Source: Prevotellaceae bacterium (GTDB lineage Bacteria > Bacteroidota > Bacteroidia > Bacteroidales > UBA932). Taken from it: DNA of 7,765 nt. Below are positions 1-5,852 of the stretch, piece by piece. The stretch is from positions 1-7,765 of the forward strand of contig JAITAP010000049.1 of assembly GCA_031284065.1 (NCBI GenBank). Direction: 5' to 3'. Position numbers and translations under genes: made by a program. The first letter of the stretch is position 1. Each line of letters opens with the position of its first letter. The notes beneath the pieces were generated by a model. It was not told where the DNA came from, ran no database searches, and was given only the letters and a program-made list of their open reading frames with translations.

Positions 1-785
1 ATCCTATGTATCTCGAAATTGATGATTATGATAAAATTATCAATCAGATAGACCACCAGCCGCCTTTCGGGATGTATAAGGATAATTATCTCCTGTCGGG
101 CATTCCGATTGGCGGAGAGATTAACAGATATACAGCCGATATTAAATTTCAATGCAGTATTCGTCATCGACTGACAAAAACGGTCTTGCCGTACAATACC
201 TTTTTGATGCTGACTTATACGCAAAAGTCGTTTTGGGATATTTACGCAAAATCTGCGCCGTTCAAAGATAACAACTACAATCCGGGGCTTTCGCTCATTA
301 AGCATGTGATTTGCCGTAACCAGCTGCTCGGTATTGCAACTTTGGCTTTTGAACACGAATCAAACGGCAGAGACAGCATCGAATCGCGCGGTTGGAACTA
401 TTTTACGTTGTCGGGCGTGTATCTCTTTAATCCCTCATTCTCCATACAAGCGAAAGTTTGGGCAGGGTGGCTTGACAAAGGTGACAAGGATTTGGGAGGC
501 GGCAATACCGACCTGTACAAGTATCGCGGATACGGTTTGATTGCGTTGAATTACAGAAGTTTGAACGATAAAATTTGGGTGTCGGCAGTCATCAACCCCC
601 GCACCAAACCCGGAAATTTCAATACGCAACTCGAACTGAACATCAAACTCAACCGCCGTTCTAATCAGTATTTTTTCATTCAGTATTACAACGGCTACTG
701 CGAGAGCTTGTTGGATTACAACCGACACACGTCGATGCTTCGCGCAGGCATCTGTATCAAGCCGCCAACACGAAATTTGTATTAA
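1..785 (+). CDS. pldA: Outer-membrane phospholipase A (OMPLA), 5' partial
   Basis: Calcium-dependent phospholipase A1/A2 that forms a 12-stranded beta-barrel in the outer membrane and hydrolyses phospholipids misplaced in the outer leaflet. The first ATG visible is at 6, but the frame is open to the left edge and no signal peptide is present, so the true start is probably outside the window. Counting from that ATG, the active-site segment HESNGR is at residues 117-122 and SRGWN at 127-131. By comparison with E. coli OMPLA as I recall it, H117, S119 and N131 match the catalytic H142, S144 and N156 with identical spacing, and R122 and S127 match the calcium-site R147 and S152. TYTQKSFWDIY (70-80) and YNGYCESLLDYN (228-239) match other conserved barrel segments. 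The C-terminus ends in an aromatic residue (Tyr), as is usual for outer-membrane barrels. The enzyme appears intact over the visible part; no frameshift is seen. Confidence 0.93.
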   Translation, partial: PMYLEIDDYDKIINQIDHQPPFGMYKDNYLLSGIPIGGEINRYTADIKFQCSIRHRLTKTVLPYNTFLMLTYTQKSFWDIYAKSAPFKDNNYNPGLSLIKHVICRNQLLGIATLAFEHESNGRDSIESRGWNYFTLSGVYLFNPSFSIQAKVWAGWLDKGDKDLGGGNTDLYKYRGYGLIALNYRSLNDKIWVSAVINPRTKPGNFNTQLELNIKLNRRSNQYFFIQYYNGYCESLLDYNRHTSMLRAGICIKPPTRNLY

Positions 786-794
786 GGAGATTGA

Positions 795-860
795 ATGATG
801 CACAGGAACAAAAAACATAAAAATTATATCAGTATGAATAAATCTTTCTTTGCCTTTTGA
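795..860 (+). pseudogene. Possible stub of a gene downstream of pldA
   Basis: Just after the pldA stop (TAA 783-785) there is a strong Shine-Dalgarno sequence, AAGGAG at 784-789, five to eight bases before a double ATG at 795 and 798. The frame begins MMHRNKKHKNYISM and stops at 858-860. From about base 837 the DNA is the end of the direct repeat that carries the broken toxin gene on the other strand, so only about 14 codons are unique sequence. The likely reading is that a gene once followed pldA in an operon and its body was lost when the repeat copy arrived. It could also be chance. No product can be named. Confidence 0.3.
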
Positions 861-892
861 GTAACAATAACGCTATAGGAGTTTTTTCCCAT
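824..892 (-). pseudogene. Truncated RelE/ParE-type toxin remnant
   Basis: On the minus strand an ATG at 892 opens a 22-codon frame whose first 18 residues (MGKNSYSVIVTQKAKKDL) are identical to the N-terminus of the intact toxin at 1071-1337. The match ends at base 837, after which four unrelated codons lead to TAA at 824-826. About three quarters of the toxin, including the conserved RIRVGVYRVIY strand and the C-terminal residues, is missing, so it cannot be an active RelE-fold nuclease. It overlaps the end of the adjacent antitoxin remnant exactly as in the intact pair. Confidence 0.75.
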
Positions 893-1053
893 GTTTTTTC
901 TCTAATTCGCTAATAACATCATTGAGCGGGTATGCTGGCTCGCCTTTGTGCGCTTCAACTTCCAGCAAGTCCAAAAAATCCTCAAGCGGCTGGTTTTTTC
1001 CGTGCATATCCAAGTCCACACGGACGTAACGCTTACGACCGATGATGCCTTTT
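837..1053. repeat. Direct repeat, copy 1 (toxin-antitoxin fragment)
   Basis: This 217-bp segment matches 1282-1498 without gaps at an offset of 445 bp. There are five mismatches over the first 206 bases and a cluster of mismatches in the last eleven. It spans the toxin 5' end and most of the antitoxin coding sequence. Confidence 0.95.
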
Positions 1054-1068
1054 AATGTAAAAGAAGAT
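873..1068 (-). pseudogene. 5'-truncated antitoxin remnant
   Basis: The minus-strand frame from about 1053 to the TAG at 873-875 repeats codons of the intact antitoxin at 1318-1527. Bases 837-1042 differ from 1282-1487 at five positions, with no indels. Compared with the intact gene the coding differences are Q-P-L for Q-L-L, L-E-V-E for L-E-I-E, and a final K-K-L-L for K-K-F-L. The first codons of the antitoxin are replaced by unrelated sequence and no initiator precedes GRKRYVRVDLDM, so at most an internal Met could start a piece of about 50 residues. The frame opens directly after, and in phase with, the stop codon of the intact toxin. Confidence 0.75.
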
Positions 1069-1070
1069 GG

Positions 1071-1337
1071 CTATTTGTAAACATTCCCGCGATGGTCAAC
1101 TTTCACAACCTCAACTATAAGAATGTCATCTTCAATTGTGTAGATAACACGGTAAACCCCCACACGGATACGATGAGTATTTTTAGATCCAACCAACTTT
1201 CTGCTGCCAAAGGGACGCGGGTTAGATTCTAATCCTTTAATAGCCTTAACGATAGAGCTTATGTACAATTGATTTATTTTTAATAAATCTTTCTTTGCCT
1301 TTTGAGTAACAATGACGCTATAGGAATTTTTTCCCAT
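1071..1337 (-). CDS. RelE/ParE-family toxin
   Basis: An 88-residue protein with the RelE/ParE toxin fold. RelE members cleave mRNA on the ribosome, whereas ParE members poison DNA gyrase; the sequence alone does not decide which applies. Recognisable features are VTQKAKKDL near the N-terminus (10-18), LESNPRPFGSRKLVG (36-50) and the core strand HRIRVGVYRVIY (55-66), followed by a C-terminal strand and VDHRGNVYK (80-88). These Arg, His and Tyr positions are typical of RelE-like toxins. The ATG at 1337 lies 20 bp inside the upstream antitoxin gene, so the two are translationally coupled in antitoxin-first order, the usual arrangement for RelBE-type pairs. The stop is TAG at 1071-1073, followed immediately by the in-frame remnant of a second antitoxin. 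Confidence 0.9.
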   Translation of the reverse strand: MGKNSYSVIVTQKAKKDLLKINQLYISSIVKAIKGLESNPRPFGSRKLVGSKNTHRIRVGVYRVIYTIEDDILIVEVVKVDHRGNVYK

Positions 1338-1498
1338 GTTTTTTCTCTAATTCGCTAATAACATCATTGAGCGGGTATGCTGGCTCGCCTTTGTGCGCTT
1401 CAATTTCCAGCAAGTCCAAAAAATCCTCAAGCAGCTGGTTTTTTCCGTGCATATCCAAGTCCACACGGACGTAACGCTTACGGCCGACAGCGTCTTTT
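1282..1498. repeat. Direct repeat, copy 2 (within the intact toxin-antitoxin pair)
   Basis: Partner of the repeat at 837-1053. It lies inside the intact toxin-antitoxin genes, covering the start of the toxin and the 3' two thirds or so of the antitoxin. The two copies are in the same orientation, as expected from tandem duplication followed by partial deletion. Confidence 0.95.
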
Positions 1499-1527
1499 GT
1501 GTACTTTATTCCTGCTATTGTTTCCAT
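1318..1527 (-). CDS. Antitoxin partner of the RelE/ParE toxin
   Basis: A 69-residue, highly charged protein starting METIAGIKY. It is probably the antitoxin that binds the downstream toxin and represses the shared promoter. I do not recognise a named family. The N-terminal part (TKDAVGRKRYVRVDLDM, 10-26) looks like a short beta/DNA-binding segment, and the acidic C-terminal half (LLEDFLDLLEIEAHKGE, then ELEKKHGKK) would wrap the toxin. The assignment rests mainly on size, charge and its 20-bp overlap with the toxin gene. The frame is open up to an ATG at 1596, but the start at 1527 is preferred because a Bacteroidota-type promoter lies between the two, at 1557-1585. Most of the gene is duplicated at 873-1053. 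Confidence 0.8.
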   Translation of the reverse strand: METIAGIKYTKDAVGRKRYVRVDLDMHGKNQLLEDFLDLLEIEAHKGEPAYPLNDVISELEKKHGKKFL

Positions 1528-1556
1528 AATTTGGGTATTTGTTGCTACTTGCGATG

Positions 1557-1585
1557 CAAAAGTAAGCATTTTTTGGAGAAAACAA
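1557..1585 (-). promoter_or_regulatory. Predicted promoter of the toxin-antitoxin pair
   Basis: Read on the minus strand, TTG (1585-1583), an 18-base spacer and TACTTTTG (1564-1557) match the Bacteroidota -33/-7 pattern TTTG...TAnnTTTG. Transcription would start about 20-25 bases before the antitoxin ATG at 1527, which supports that start codon over the upstream in-frame ATG. Confidence 0.6.
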
Positions 1586-1751
1586 GAAGCAAGCAAAGAA
1601 AATATTTAAGCGAATTGCTCTGTTGGGCGAAGTTTTGCATCGGCAATCGGCGCAAAAAATCATCCCAACAGCAAAAGCAGCATAACAGCCAATGCCAGAG
1701 CCGGAAAATTCAGGAGCTTGGGGCGCATGTCATTTCTTTTGTCTTTTTCGG

Positions 1752-1783
1752 TTGCAATTATTGAGCCTTTTTTACTACCTTTG
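1752..1783 (+). promoter_or_regulatory. Predicted promoter of recJ
   Basis: TACCTTTG at 1776-1783 fits the Bacteroidota -7 element TAnnTTTG. A TTG at 1752-1754 is 21 bases upstream, slightly longer than the usual spacing. The recJ ATG follows about 35 bases after the -7 element. Confidence 0.55.
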
Positions 1784-1817
1784 CAGCCCTTACAACAGGG
1801 AGTAAAAAAAGTCAGGG

Positions 1818-3548
1818 ATGGATAAACGTTGGATACAAAAAGCGAACGGCGCTTCGCACGAAGTGGAAGAGCTAAGCTCTACGCTCTCCATTGAGCGCTC
1901 GCTGGCAAACCTGCTTGTTCAGCGTGGTATTGCCACCTATGCGGCCGCCAAGTCATTTTTTCGGCCTCAGCTGGGCGACCTGCACGACCCGTTTTTGATG
2001 AAGGACATGGACAGCGCCGTGCTGCGGCTGGAAAAAGCGGTTGACAGCGGCGAAAAAATTCTGGTTTACGGCGACTACGATGTGGACGGCACTACCGCCG
2101 TGTCGGTCGTTTACTCTTTTCTCAGGGCGCAGGGCGTTGCCGTTTCCTACTTCATTCCGGAGCGCTACCTCGACGGCTACGGCGTTGCCATTCGCGGCAT
2201 AGACCACGCGGTGAGCGAGGGGGCAACCCTCATCATTGCGCTCGACTGCGGCATAAAGGCGGTTGAGAAGGTTGCCTACGCCAAAAGCAAGGGCGTTGAC
2301 TTCATTATTTGCGACCACCACCTTCCCGGAAGCGAAATTCCCGCGGCGGTAGCGGTGCTGGACCCCCAGCGCCCCGATTGCAGCTACCCCTACAAAGACC
2401 TGTCGGGCTGCGGCGTGGGCTACAAGCTGCTGCAAGCCTACTGCCTGCGGCGCAACATTCCCGCTGAGATGCTTTCGCCCCTGCTTGACCTTGTTGCCGT
2501 GAGCATTGCCTCCGATATTGTGCCCATTGCCGGAGAGAACCGCGTGCTGACCCACTACGGCTTGCAGCGGCTCAACAGCAACCCACGCAAGGGCTTGCAG
2601 GCCATCATGCGGCGTTCGGGGCTGCACGAACATCCGGTAAGCGTTGACGACATTGTGTTCCGCATAGGCCCCCGCCTCAACGCAGCGGGGCGCATGGAGT
2701 CCGGAAAAACAGCGGTGGATTTGCTCACCGCCGAAACCGACGACGTGGCGGACGAAATGAGCGACATCGTCAACGACCAGAACAACGACCGCAAAAACGT
2801 TGACCGCAGCATTACCCTTGAGTCCATCAACATCATACGGCAAGACCCGCAGCTGCAAGCCAAAAAAACCATTGTGCTCTACAACCCCGAATGGCTCAAG
2901 GGCGTGGTGGGCATTGTTGCCTCGCGGCTCGTTGAAACGTTCTACCGCCCGGCCATAGTGCTCACGGAAAGCAACGGCATGGCAACCGGCTCCGCGCGCA
3001 GTATTCCGGGCTTCGACCTCTACCAGGCCATAGAAGCTTGCGCAGACCTGCTCGCCAGCTACGGAGGGCACATGTACGCGGCAGGGCTCACCATGAAAGC
3101 CGAAAACGTAGAGCCGTTTATTAACCGATTTGAGGATGTTGCCAACCGCATGATTTTACCCGACATGCTCATTCCGCAGGTAGAGATTGACGAGGAGATA
3201 GACTTTGCGGAGATAACGCCGAAGTTTTACCGTATTCTCAAGCAGTTTCAGCCGTTTGGACCCGGCAACATGTCGCCCGTATTCCTCACGCGGCGCGCCT
3301 ACGGCTACGGCAACATGCGGCTCGTGGGCGCAGATAGCGAGCATATCAAGCTCGACCTTATACAGGAAAATGCGCCGTACCAAGCTATACCCGCCATTGC
3401 CTTCAATCAGGCGCAATTTTTCGACTATATTCAGAGCGGAAAACCCGTTGACGTGTGCTACTCCATTACCGAAAATGTTTACCGGGGCAACACAACGCTA
3501 CAGCTGCGCGTCAAGGATTTCAAAAAAAGCGAGGAGGTTTTGCCCTGA
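1818..3548 (+). CDS. recJ: Single-stranded-DNA-specific exonuclease RecJ
   Basis: 5'-to-3' single-strand DNA exonuclease of the DHH phosphoesterase superfamily, acting in RecF-type recombination, mismatch repair and base excision repair in the cytoplasm. The protein has 576 residues, typical for RecJ. DHH-domain motifs, in order, are VYGDYDVDGTT (83-93, metal-binding Asp residues), ALDCG with D143, CDHHLPG (165-171, the DHH signature) and SIASD with D233. RIGPRLNAAGR (282-292) follows. The DHHA1 domain shows KGVVGIVASRLVE (361-373), GSARSIPGFD (391-400) and YGGHMYAAG (415-423). The C-terminal part (about 455-570) is the OB-like domain. All metal-ligand motifs are present, so the enzyme should be active. 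The ATG at 1818 fits the family's N-terminus and lies close to a predicted promoter. The next feature is a tRNA with its own promoter, so recJ is probably monocistronic. Confidence 0.97.
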   Translation: MDKRWIQKANGASHEVEELSSTLSIERSLANLLVQRGIATYAAAKSFFRPQLGDLHDPFLMKDMDSAVLRLEKAVDSGEKILVYGDYDVDGTTAVSVVYSFLRAQGVAVSYFIPERYLDGYGVAIRGIDHAVSEGATLIIALDCGIKAVEKVAYAKSKGVDFIICDHHLPGSEIPAAVAVLDPQRPDCSYPYKDLSGCGVGYKLLQAYCLRRNIPAEMLSPLLDLVAVSIASDIVPIAGENRVLTHYGLQRLNSNPRKGLQAIMRRSGLHEHPVSVDDIVFRIGPRLNAAGRMESGKTAVDLLTAETDDVADEMSDIVNDQNNDRKNVDRSITLESINIIRQDPQLQAKKTIVLYNPEWLKGVVGIVASRLVETFYRPAIVLTESNGMATGSARSIPGFDLYQAIEACADLLASYGGHMYAAGLTMKAENVEPFINRFEDVANRMILPDMLIPQVEIDEEIDFAEITPKFYRILKQFQPFGPGNMSPVFLTRRAYGYGNMRLVGADSEHIKLDLIQENAPYQAIPAIAFNQAQFFDYIQSGKPVDVCYSITENVYRGNTTLQLRVKDFKKSEEVLP

Positions 3549-3612
3549 CGCAGGGGTGGACGGGAAATAGCGTGCCGGAGCAAATTTTTTTTGCCCGTGC
3601 TTGGCAAACAGC

Positions 3613-3642
3613 TTGCAAGATAAAAAAAAATGCTTACCTTTG
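3613..3642 (+). promoter_or_regulatory. Predicted promoter of tRNA-Cys
   Basis: TTG at 3613-3615, a 19-base spacer and TACCTTTG at 3635-3642 form the best match in the window to the Bacteroidota -33/-7 consensus. The mature tRNA begins about 32 bases downstream of the -7 element. Confidence 0.7.
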
Positions 3643-3673
3643 TGGCTCGTTTTGACGTTCTCATTATGCTTTT

Positions 3674-3747
3674 GGTACCATGGCCGAGTGGCTAGGCGCC
3701 GGTCTGCAAAACCGGTTACAGCGGTTCGAATCCGCTTGGTACCTCCA
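3674..3747 (+). tRNA. tRNA-Cys (GCA)
   Basis: The cloverleaf can be folded by hand. The acceptor stem GGTACCA (3674-3680) pairs with TGGTACC (3737-3743). The D-stem is GCC/GGC (3683-3685 with 3695-3697). The anticodon stem CCGGT/ACCGG (3699-3703 with 3711-3715) encloses the loop CTGCAAA with anticodon GCA at 3706-3708, which reads UGC and UGU for cysteine. The variable loop has four bases, and the T-arm AGCGG/CCGCT encloses TTCGAAT (3720-3736). The discriminator base is T (U in RNA, as usual for tRNA-Cys) at 3744, and CCA is encoded at 3745-3747. All stems pair perfectly. Confidence 0.97.
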
Positions 3748-3854
3748 ACATGTCATCATAACCAAATCGTTGCCTCTGTGTAATTCTGTTTAATCTGCGT
3801 TATTTGTGTGCTAAAAACAACCAATTTGAGACGCTACCGCTCAAAGTATGCGCT

Positions 3855-4466
3855 ATGAACCCTTACACCATGTCTGTATCTTACGTGAAAAGCAGCGAGT
3901 ACCCTTCGCAGTGCCCCACCGGCGGGTTGCCCGAATATGCCTTCATCGGCCGCTCCAACGTGGGCAAATCATCGCTTATCAACATGCTGGCCGGCAACGG
4001 CAAGCTCTCAAAGGTATCGGGTACGCCCGGCAAAACAAGGCTGATAAACCACTTTTTGGTCAACAACCGCTGGTACATGGTCGATTTGCCGGGCTACGGC
4101 TTTGCCAAGTCCTCAAAAAGCGAGCGGAAGCAATTTTCATCCATCATAACTCGCTACATCAGCGAGCGCGAAAGCCTCACGCTGCTCTTTGTGCTCATCG
4201 ACGCGCGGCTCCAGCCGCAAAGCATCGACCTTGCCTTTATCCGGCAGCTGGGCGAGCACGGCGTTCCCTTTGCGCTGGCGTTTACCAAAGCCGACAAGGT
4301 ATCGGGCACGGAGCGGCGCAGCAACGTGGAGCGTTTTCGTCGGGCTTTGCTCGAAACGTGGGAGGAGCTGCCGCCAATTTTTGTTACCTCATCCGAAAAA
4401 AAAATGGGCGGCGAAGAAATTCTACGCTATATAGAGCACGTTAACAGCGACTTGCAAAAGCCGTAA
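3855..4466 (+). CDS. engB: Ribosome-biogenesis GTPase EngB (YsxC/YihA)
   Basis: Essential GTPase of the TrmE-Era-EngA-EngB-Septin-like class, needed for late assembly of the 50S ribosomal subunit. From the chosen start it has 203 residues, normal for the family. The nucleotide-binding motifs are all present: G1 GRSNVGKS (32-39), G2 TPGKT (57-61), G3 DLPG (77-80) followed by YGFAK, G4 TKAD (144-147) and G5 TSS (178-180). Three in-frame starts are possible. The one at 3804 adds 17 residues unlike the family, and those at 3855 and 3870 differ by five residues. 3855 is preferred because it gives an N-terminal length before the conserved CP..GLPEYAFIGR segment closer to Bacteroidota relatives as I recall them. 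No clear promoter lies directly upstream, so some transcription may come from the tRNA-Cys promoter. The gene ends 89 bp before prs. Confidence 0.95.
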   Translation: MNPYTMSVSYVKSSEYPSQCPTGGLPEYAFIGRSNVGKSSLINMLAGNGKLSKVSGTPGKTRLINHFLVNNRWYMVDLPGYGFAKSSKSERKQFSSIITRYISERESLTLLFVLIDARLQPQSIDLAFIRQLGEHGVPFALAFTKADKVSGTERRSNVERFRRALLETWEELPPIFVTSSEKKMGGEEILRYIEHVNSDLQKP

Positions 4467-4495
4467 AAAAATTTTTTTATGTTCGTTTTTTCAGC

Positions 4496-4503
4496 TACTT
4501 TTG
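4496..4503 (+). promoter_or_regulatory. Predicted -7 element of prs
   Basis: TACTTTTG matches the Bacteroidota -7 consensus TAnnTTTG. The -33 region at the expected spacing is only a T-tract (TTT), so this is weaker than the tRNA promoter. Transcription would start about 45 bases before the prs ATG. Confidence 0.5.
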
Positions 4504-4555
4504 TTCGGATTTCGTTACCCAATGCAACCTAAATTTCAACAACTTCTGCACCACC

Positions 4556-5500
4556 ATGCTTCCAACGCACGAAATTAAATTTTTCTGTGGCCGCGCCTCG
4601 CGCTACCTTGCCGAAAAAATTGCCGCCAGCTTTGGCGCCGAGCTCGGACAGTGCTCCGTACTCGACTTTAGCGACGGGGAATTTCAGCCCGCTTTTGACG
4701 AAAGCGTTCGCGGCAGCACCGTATTCATCATTCAATCTACCTTTCCGCCCACCGACAACCTTTTTGAGCTGCTGCTCATGATAGACGCCGCCAAGCGTGC
4801 ATCGGCGTACAAGGTGGTGGCGGTAATTCCCTACTTCGGGTGGGCAAGGCAAGACCGCAAAGACCGCTCGCGCGTGTCCATCGGCGCAAAGCTGGTGGCA
4901 AACCTGCTCAGCGCCGCAGGCGTTGACCGCGTGATGACGATGGACCTGCACGCCGACCAGATACAGGGCTTTTTTGACGTTCCGGTAGATTTGCTCTACG
5001 CCAGCCGCGTATTTGTGCCCTACATACGCAACCTGAACCTCGACAACCTCTCCGTAGCCGCGCCCGACATGGGCGGCGCAAAGCGAGCCAACACCTACGC
5101 CAAAATACTTGCCGCGCCTATGATTATTTGCCACAAAAACCGCGAAAAGCCCAACGTGGTGGGCGAAATGACCGCCATAGGCGACGTGGAGGGACGAAAC
5201 GTGATTATCCTCGACGACATGATAGACACGGCGGGCACCATCACCAAAGCCGCCGACATGCTGAAAGAAAAGGGCGCGACCAGCGTCCGCGCAATTGCTA
5301 CGCACCCCGTGCTTTCGGGGCCGGCTTACGAGCGACTCCAAAATTCGGCGCTCGCGGAGGTGGTGTTTACCGACTCCATTCCCATTAAGCGCGACAAGGA
5401 GATGGGCAAAATCAAAATCATTTCGGTTGCCGATATGCTCGCGGACATTATCAACAAGGTGTACCAGTGCCAGTCCATCAGCTCGCACTTTATTGCATAA
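4556..5500 (+). CDS. prs: Ribose-phosphate pyrophosphokinase (PRPP synthetase)
   Basis: Cytoplasmic enzyme that transfers pyrophosphate from ATP to ribose 5-phosphate, making PRPP for purine, pyrimidine, NAD, histidine and tryptophan synthesis. At 314 residues it has the normal class I length. The N-terminal domain carries FCGRASRYLAEKI (10-22) and FSDGE (38-42). The catalytic flexible-loop region is PYFGWARQDRKDRSR (92-106). The metal/ATP motif is DLHADQIQGFF (130-140), PDMGGAKRA is at 170-178, and the PRPP-binding loop is ILDDMIDTAGTI (218-229). After RQDRK, the more familiar A-R-P-R-x-P-I-S order is replaced by D-R-S-R-V-S-I-G, a small divergence in the loop. The key Arg, Asp and Lys residues remain, so activity is expected. 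The last ten residues or so, after NKVYQ, look like an unconserved tail. The gene converges on the minus-strand surface-protein gene across a repeat-filled intergenic region. Confidence 0.96.
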   Translation: MLPTHEIKFFCGRASRYLAEKIAASFGAELGQCSVLDFSDGEFQPAFDESVRGSTVFIIQSTFPPTDNLFELLLMIDAAKRASAYKVVAVIPYFGWARQDRKDRSRVSIGAKLVANLLSAAGVDRVMTMDLHADQIQGFFDVPVDLLYASRVFVPYIRNLNLDNLSVAAPDMGGAKRANTYAKILAAPMIICHKNREKPNVVGEMTAIGDVEGRNVIILDDMIDTAGTITKAADMLKEKGATSVRAIATHPVLSGPAYERLQNSALAEVVFTDSIPIKRDKEMGKIKIISVADMLADIINKVYQCQSISSHFIA

Positions 5501-5583
5501 GCTTGGCGACGCAACCGCAACCGCGCAGGGTACGCGACAGTCGCCGCAACCCGCAGGTCGCTGACCCCCGCAGGTCGCATCCC

Positions 5584-5605
5584 CTGCCTGAAAGGCAGAT
5601 TTTTT
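5584..5605 (+). terminator. Terminator-like hairpin downstream of prs
   Basis: CTGCC (5584-5588), loop TGAAA, GGCAG (5594-5598), then ATTTTTT. It lies 84 bases after the prs stop in the correct orientation for prs. The stem is short (5 bp) but GC-rich. The same hairpin recurs at 5737 and 5806, and inverted at 6309. Confidence 0.55.
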
Positions 5606-5688
5606 CATAACCGCAGTCCACAGATTACACGGGTCTTCTTGTCCACAGATTACACGGATTAGCACGGATTTTTGTCCAATTCCCCGTA

Positions 5689-5709
5689 GGGGCGGTTCAC
5701 GAACCGCCC
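5689..5709. repeat. GGGGCGGTTC palindrome, copy 1
   Basis: GGGGCGGTTC, AC, GAACCGCCC form a near-perfect inverted repeat. The preceding CCCCGTA (5682-5688) can also pair with the first GGGG, giving an alternative, mutually exclusive small hairpin. Confidence 0.85.
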
Positions 5710-5736
5710 TTACCCTTGCGCAAGCCCCACCCCACC

Positions 5737-5768
5737 CTGCCTGATAGGCAGTTTTTTCTTAACCGCAG
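5737..5768 (+). repeat. Second copy of the CTGCC hairpin element
   Basis: CTGCC/GGCAG with loop TGATA, followed by six T and CTTAACCGCAG. It is a slightly diverged copy of 5584-5616 and is followed directly by a CCGCAGGTC hairpin. Confidence 0.85.
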
Positions 5769-5783
5769 GTCAACGACCTGCGG
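5763..5783. repeat. CCGCAGGTC hairpin, copy 1
   Basis: CCGCAGGTC (5763-5771), loop AAC, GACCTGCGG (5775-5783) form a perfect 9-bp stem. Pieces of the same sequence (GCAGGTCGC, GCGACCTGCGG) recur at about 5550-5577 and 5872-5884. Confidence 0.85.
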
Positions 5784-5805
5784 GTGCGGCATCCCGCGGC
5801 ATCCC

Positions 5806-5837
5806 CTGCCTGAAAGGCAGATTTTTCATAACCGCAG
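5806..5837 (+). repeat. Third copy of the CTGCC hairpin element
   Basis: CTGCC/GGCAG with loop TGAAA, then ATTTTT and CATAACCGCAG. It equals 5584-5616 except for one fewer T, and is again followed directly by a CCGCAG hairpin. Confidence 0.9.
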
Positions 5838-5852
5838 GGCAACGACCTGCGG
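5832..5852. repeat. CCGCAGG hairpin, copy 2
   Basis: CCGCAGGGC, loop AAC, GACCTGCGG give the same 9-bp stem as at 5763-5783 with one mismatch. It follows the third CTGCC element in the same arrangement as copy 1 follows the second. Confidence 0.85.

Larger units (their letters stand above)
5584..5713 (+). repeat. Left arm of a long inverted repeat
   Basis: This segment runs through the CTGCC hairpin, the T-run, CATAACCGCAG, the CCACAGATTACACGG tract and the GGGGCGGTTC palindrome, ending in TTAC. The reverse complement of 6206-6309 gives the same order. The left arm has one extra 25-nt partial duplication (about 5617-5641), one extra T and two substitutions. The arms flank about 490 bp of other repeats. 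Confidence 0.9.

Noticed and set aside
837..1498. Insertion sequence or transposon ends around the toxin-antitoxin duplication
   Set aside because: No transposase fragment, terminal inverted repeat or target-site duplication was found at the repeat boundaries; a tandem duplication with deletion explains the pattern.
1953..3071. Long minus-strand open frame opposite recJ
   Set aside because: It lies entirely within the recJ coding sequence and has an Ala/Val/His-rich composition typical of an antisense shadow of a GC-rich gene. RecJ has all its catalytic motifs on the plus strand.
3576..3597. Possible recJ terminator hairpin (CGG-A-GCAAA, TTTTT loop, TTTGC-CCG)
   Set aside because: The stem contains a bulge and is mostly A-T. 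The T-run is in the loop rather than after the stem, so it does not fit an intrinsic terminator.
4465..4478. A-tract/T-tract palindrome (seven A then seven T) after engB as a terminator
   Set aside because: A pure A/T inverted repeat has no GC stem and no loop, so it is weak evidence for termination. It may simply be the A+T-rich upstream part of the prs promoter.
4529..5665. Long minus-strand open frame opposite prs
   Set aside because: It mirrors prs and runs into the repeats at its start. No recognisable motif is present, and the plus-strand Prs is clearly the real gene.
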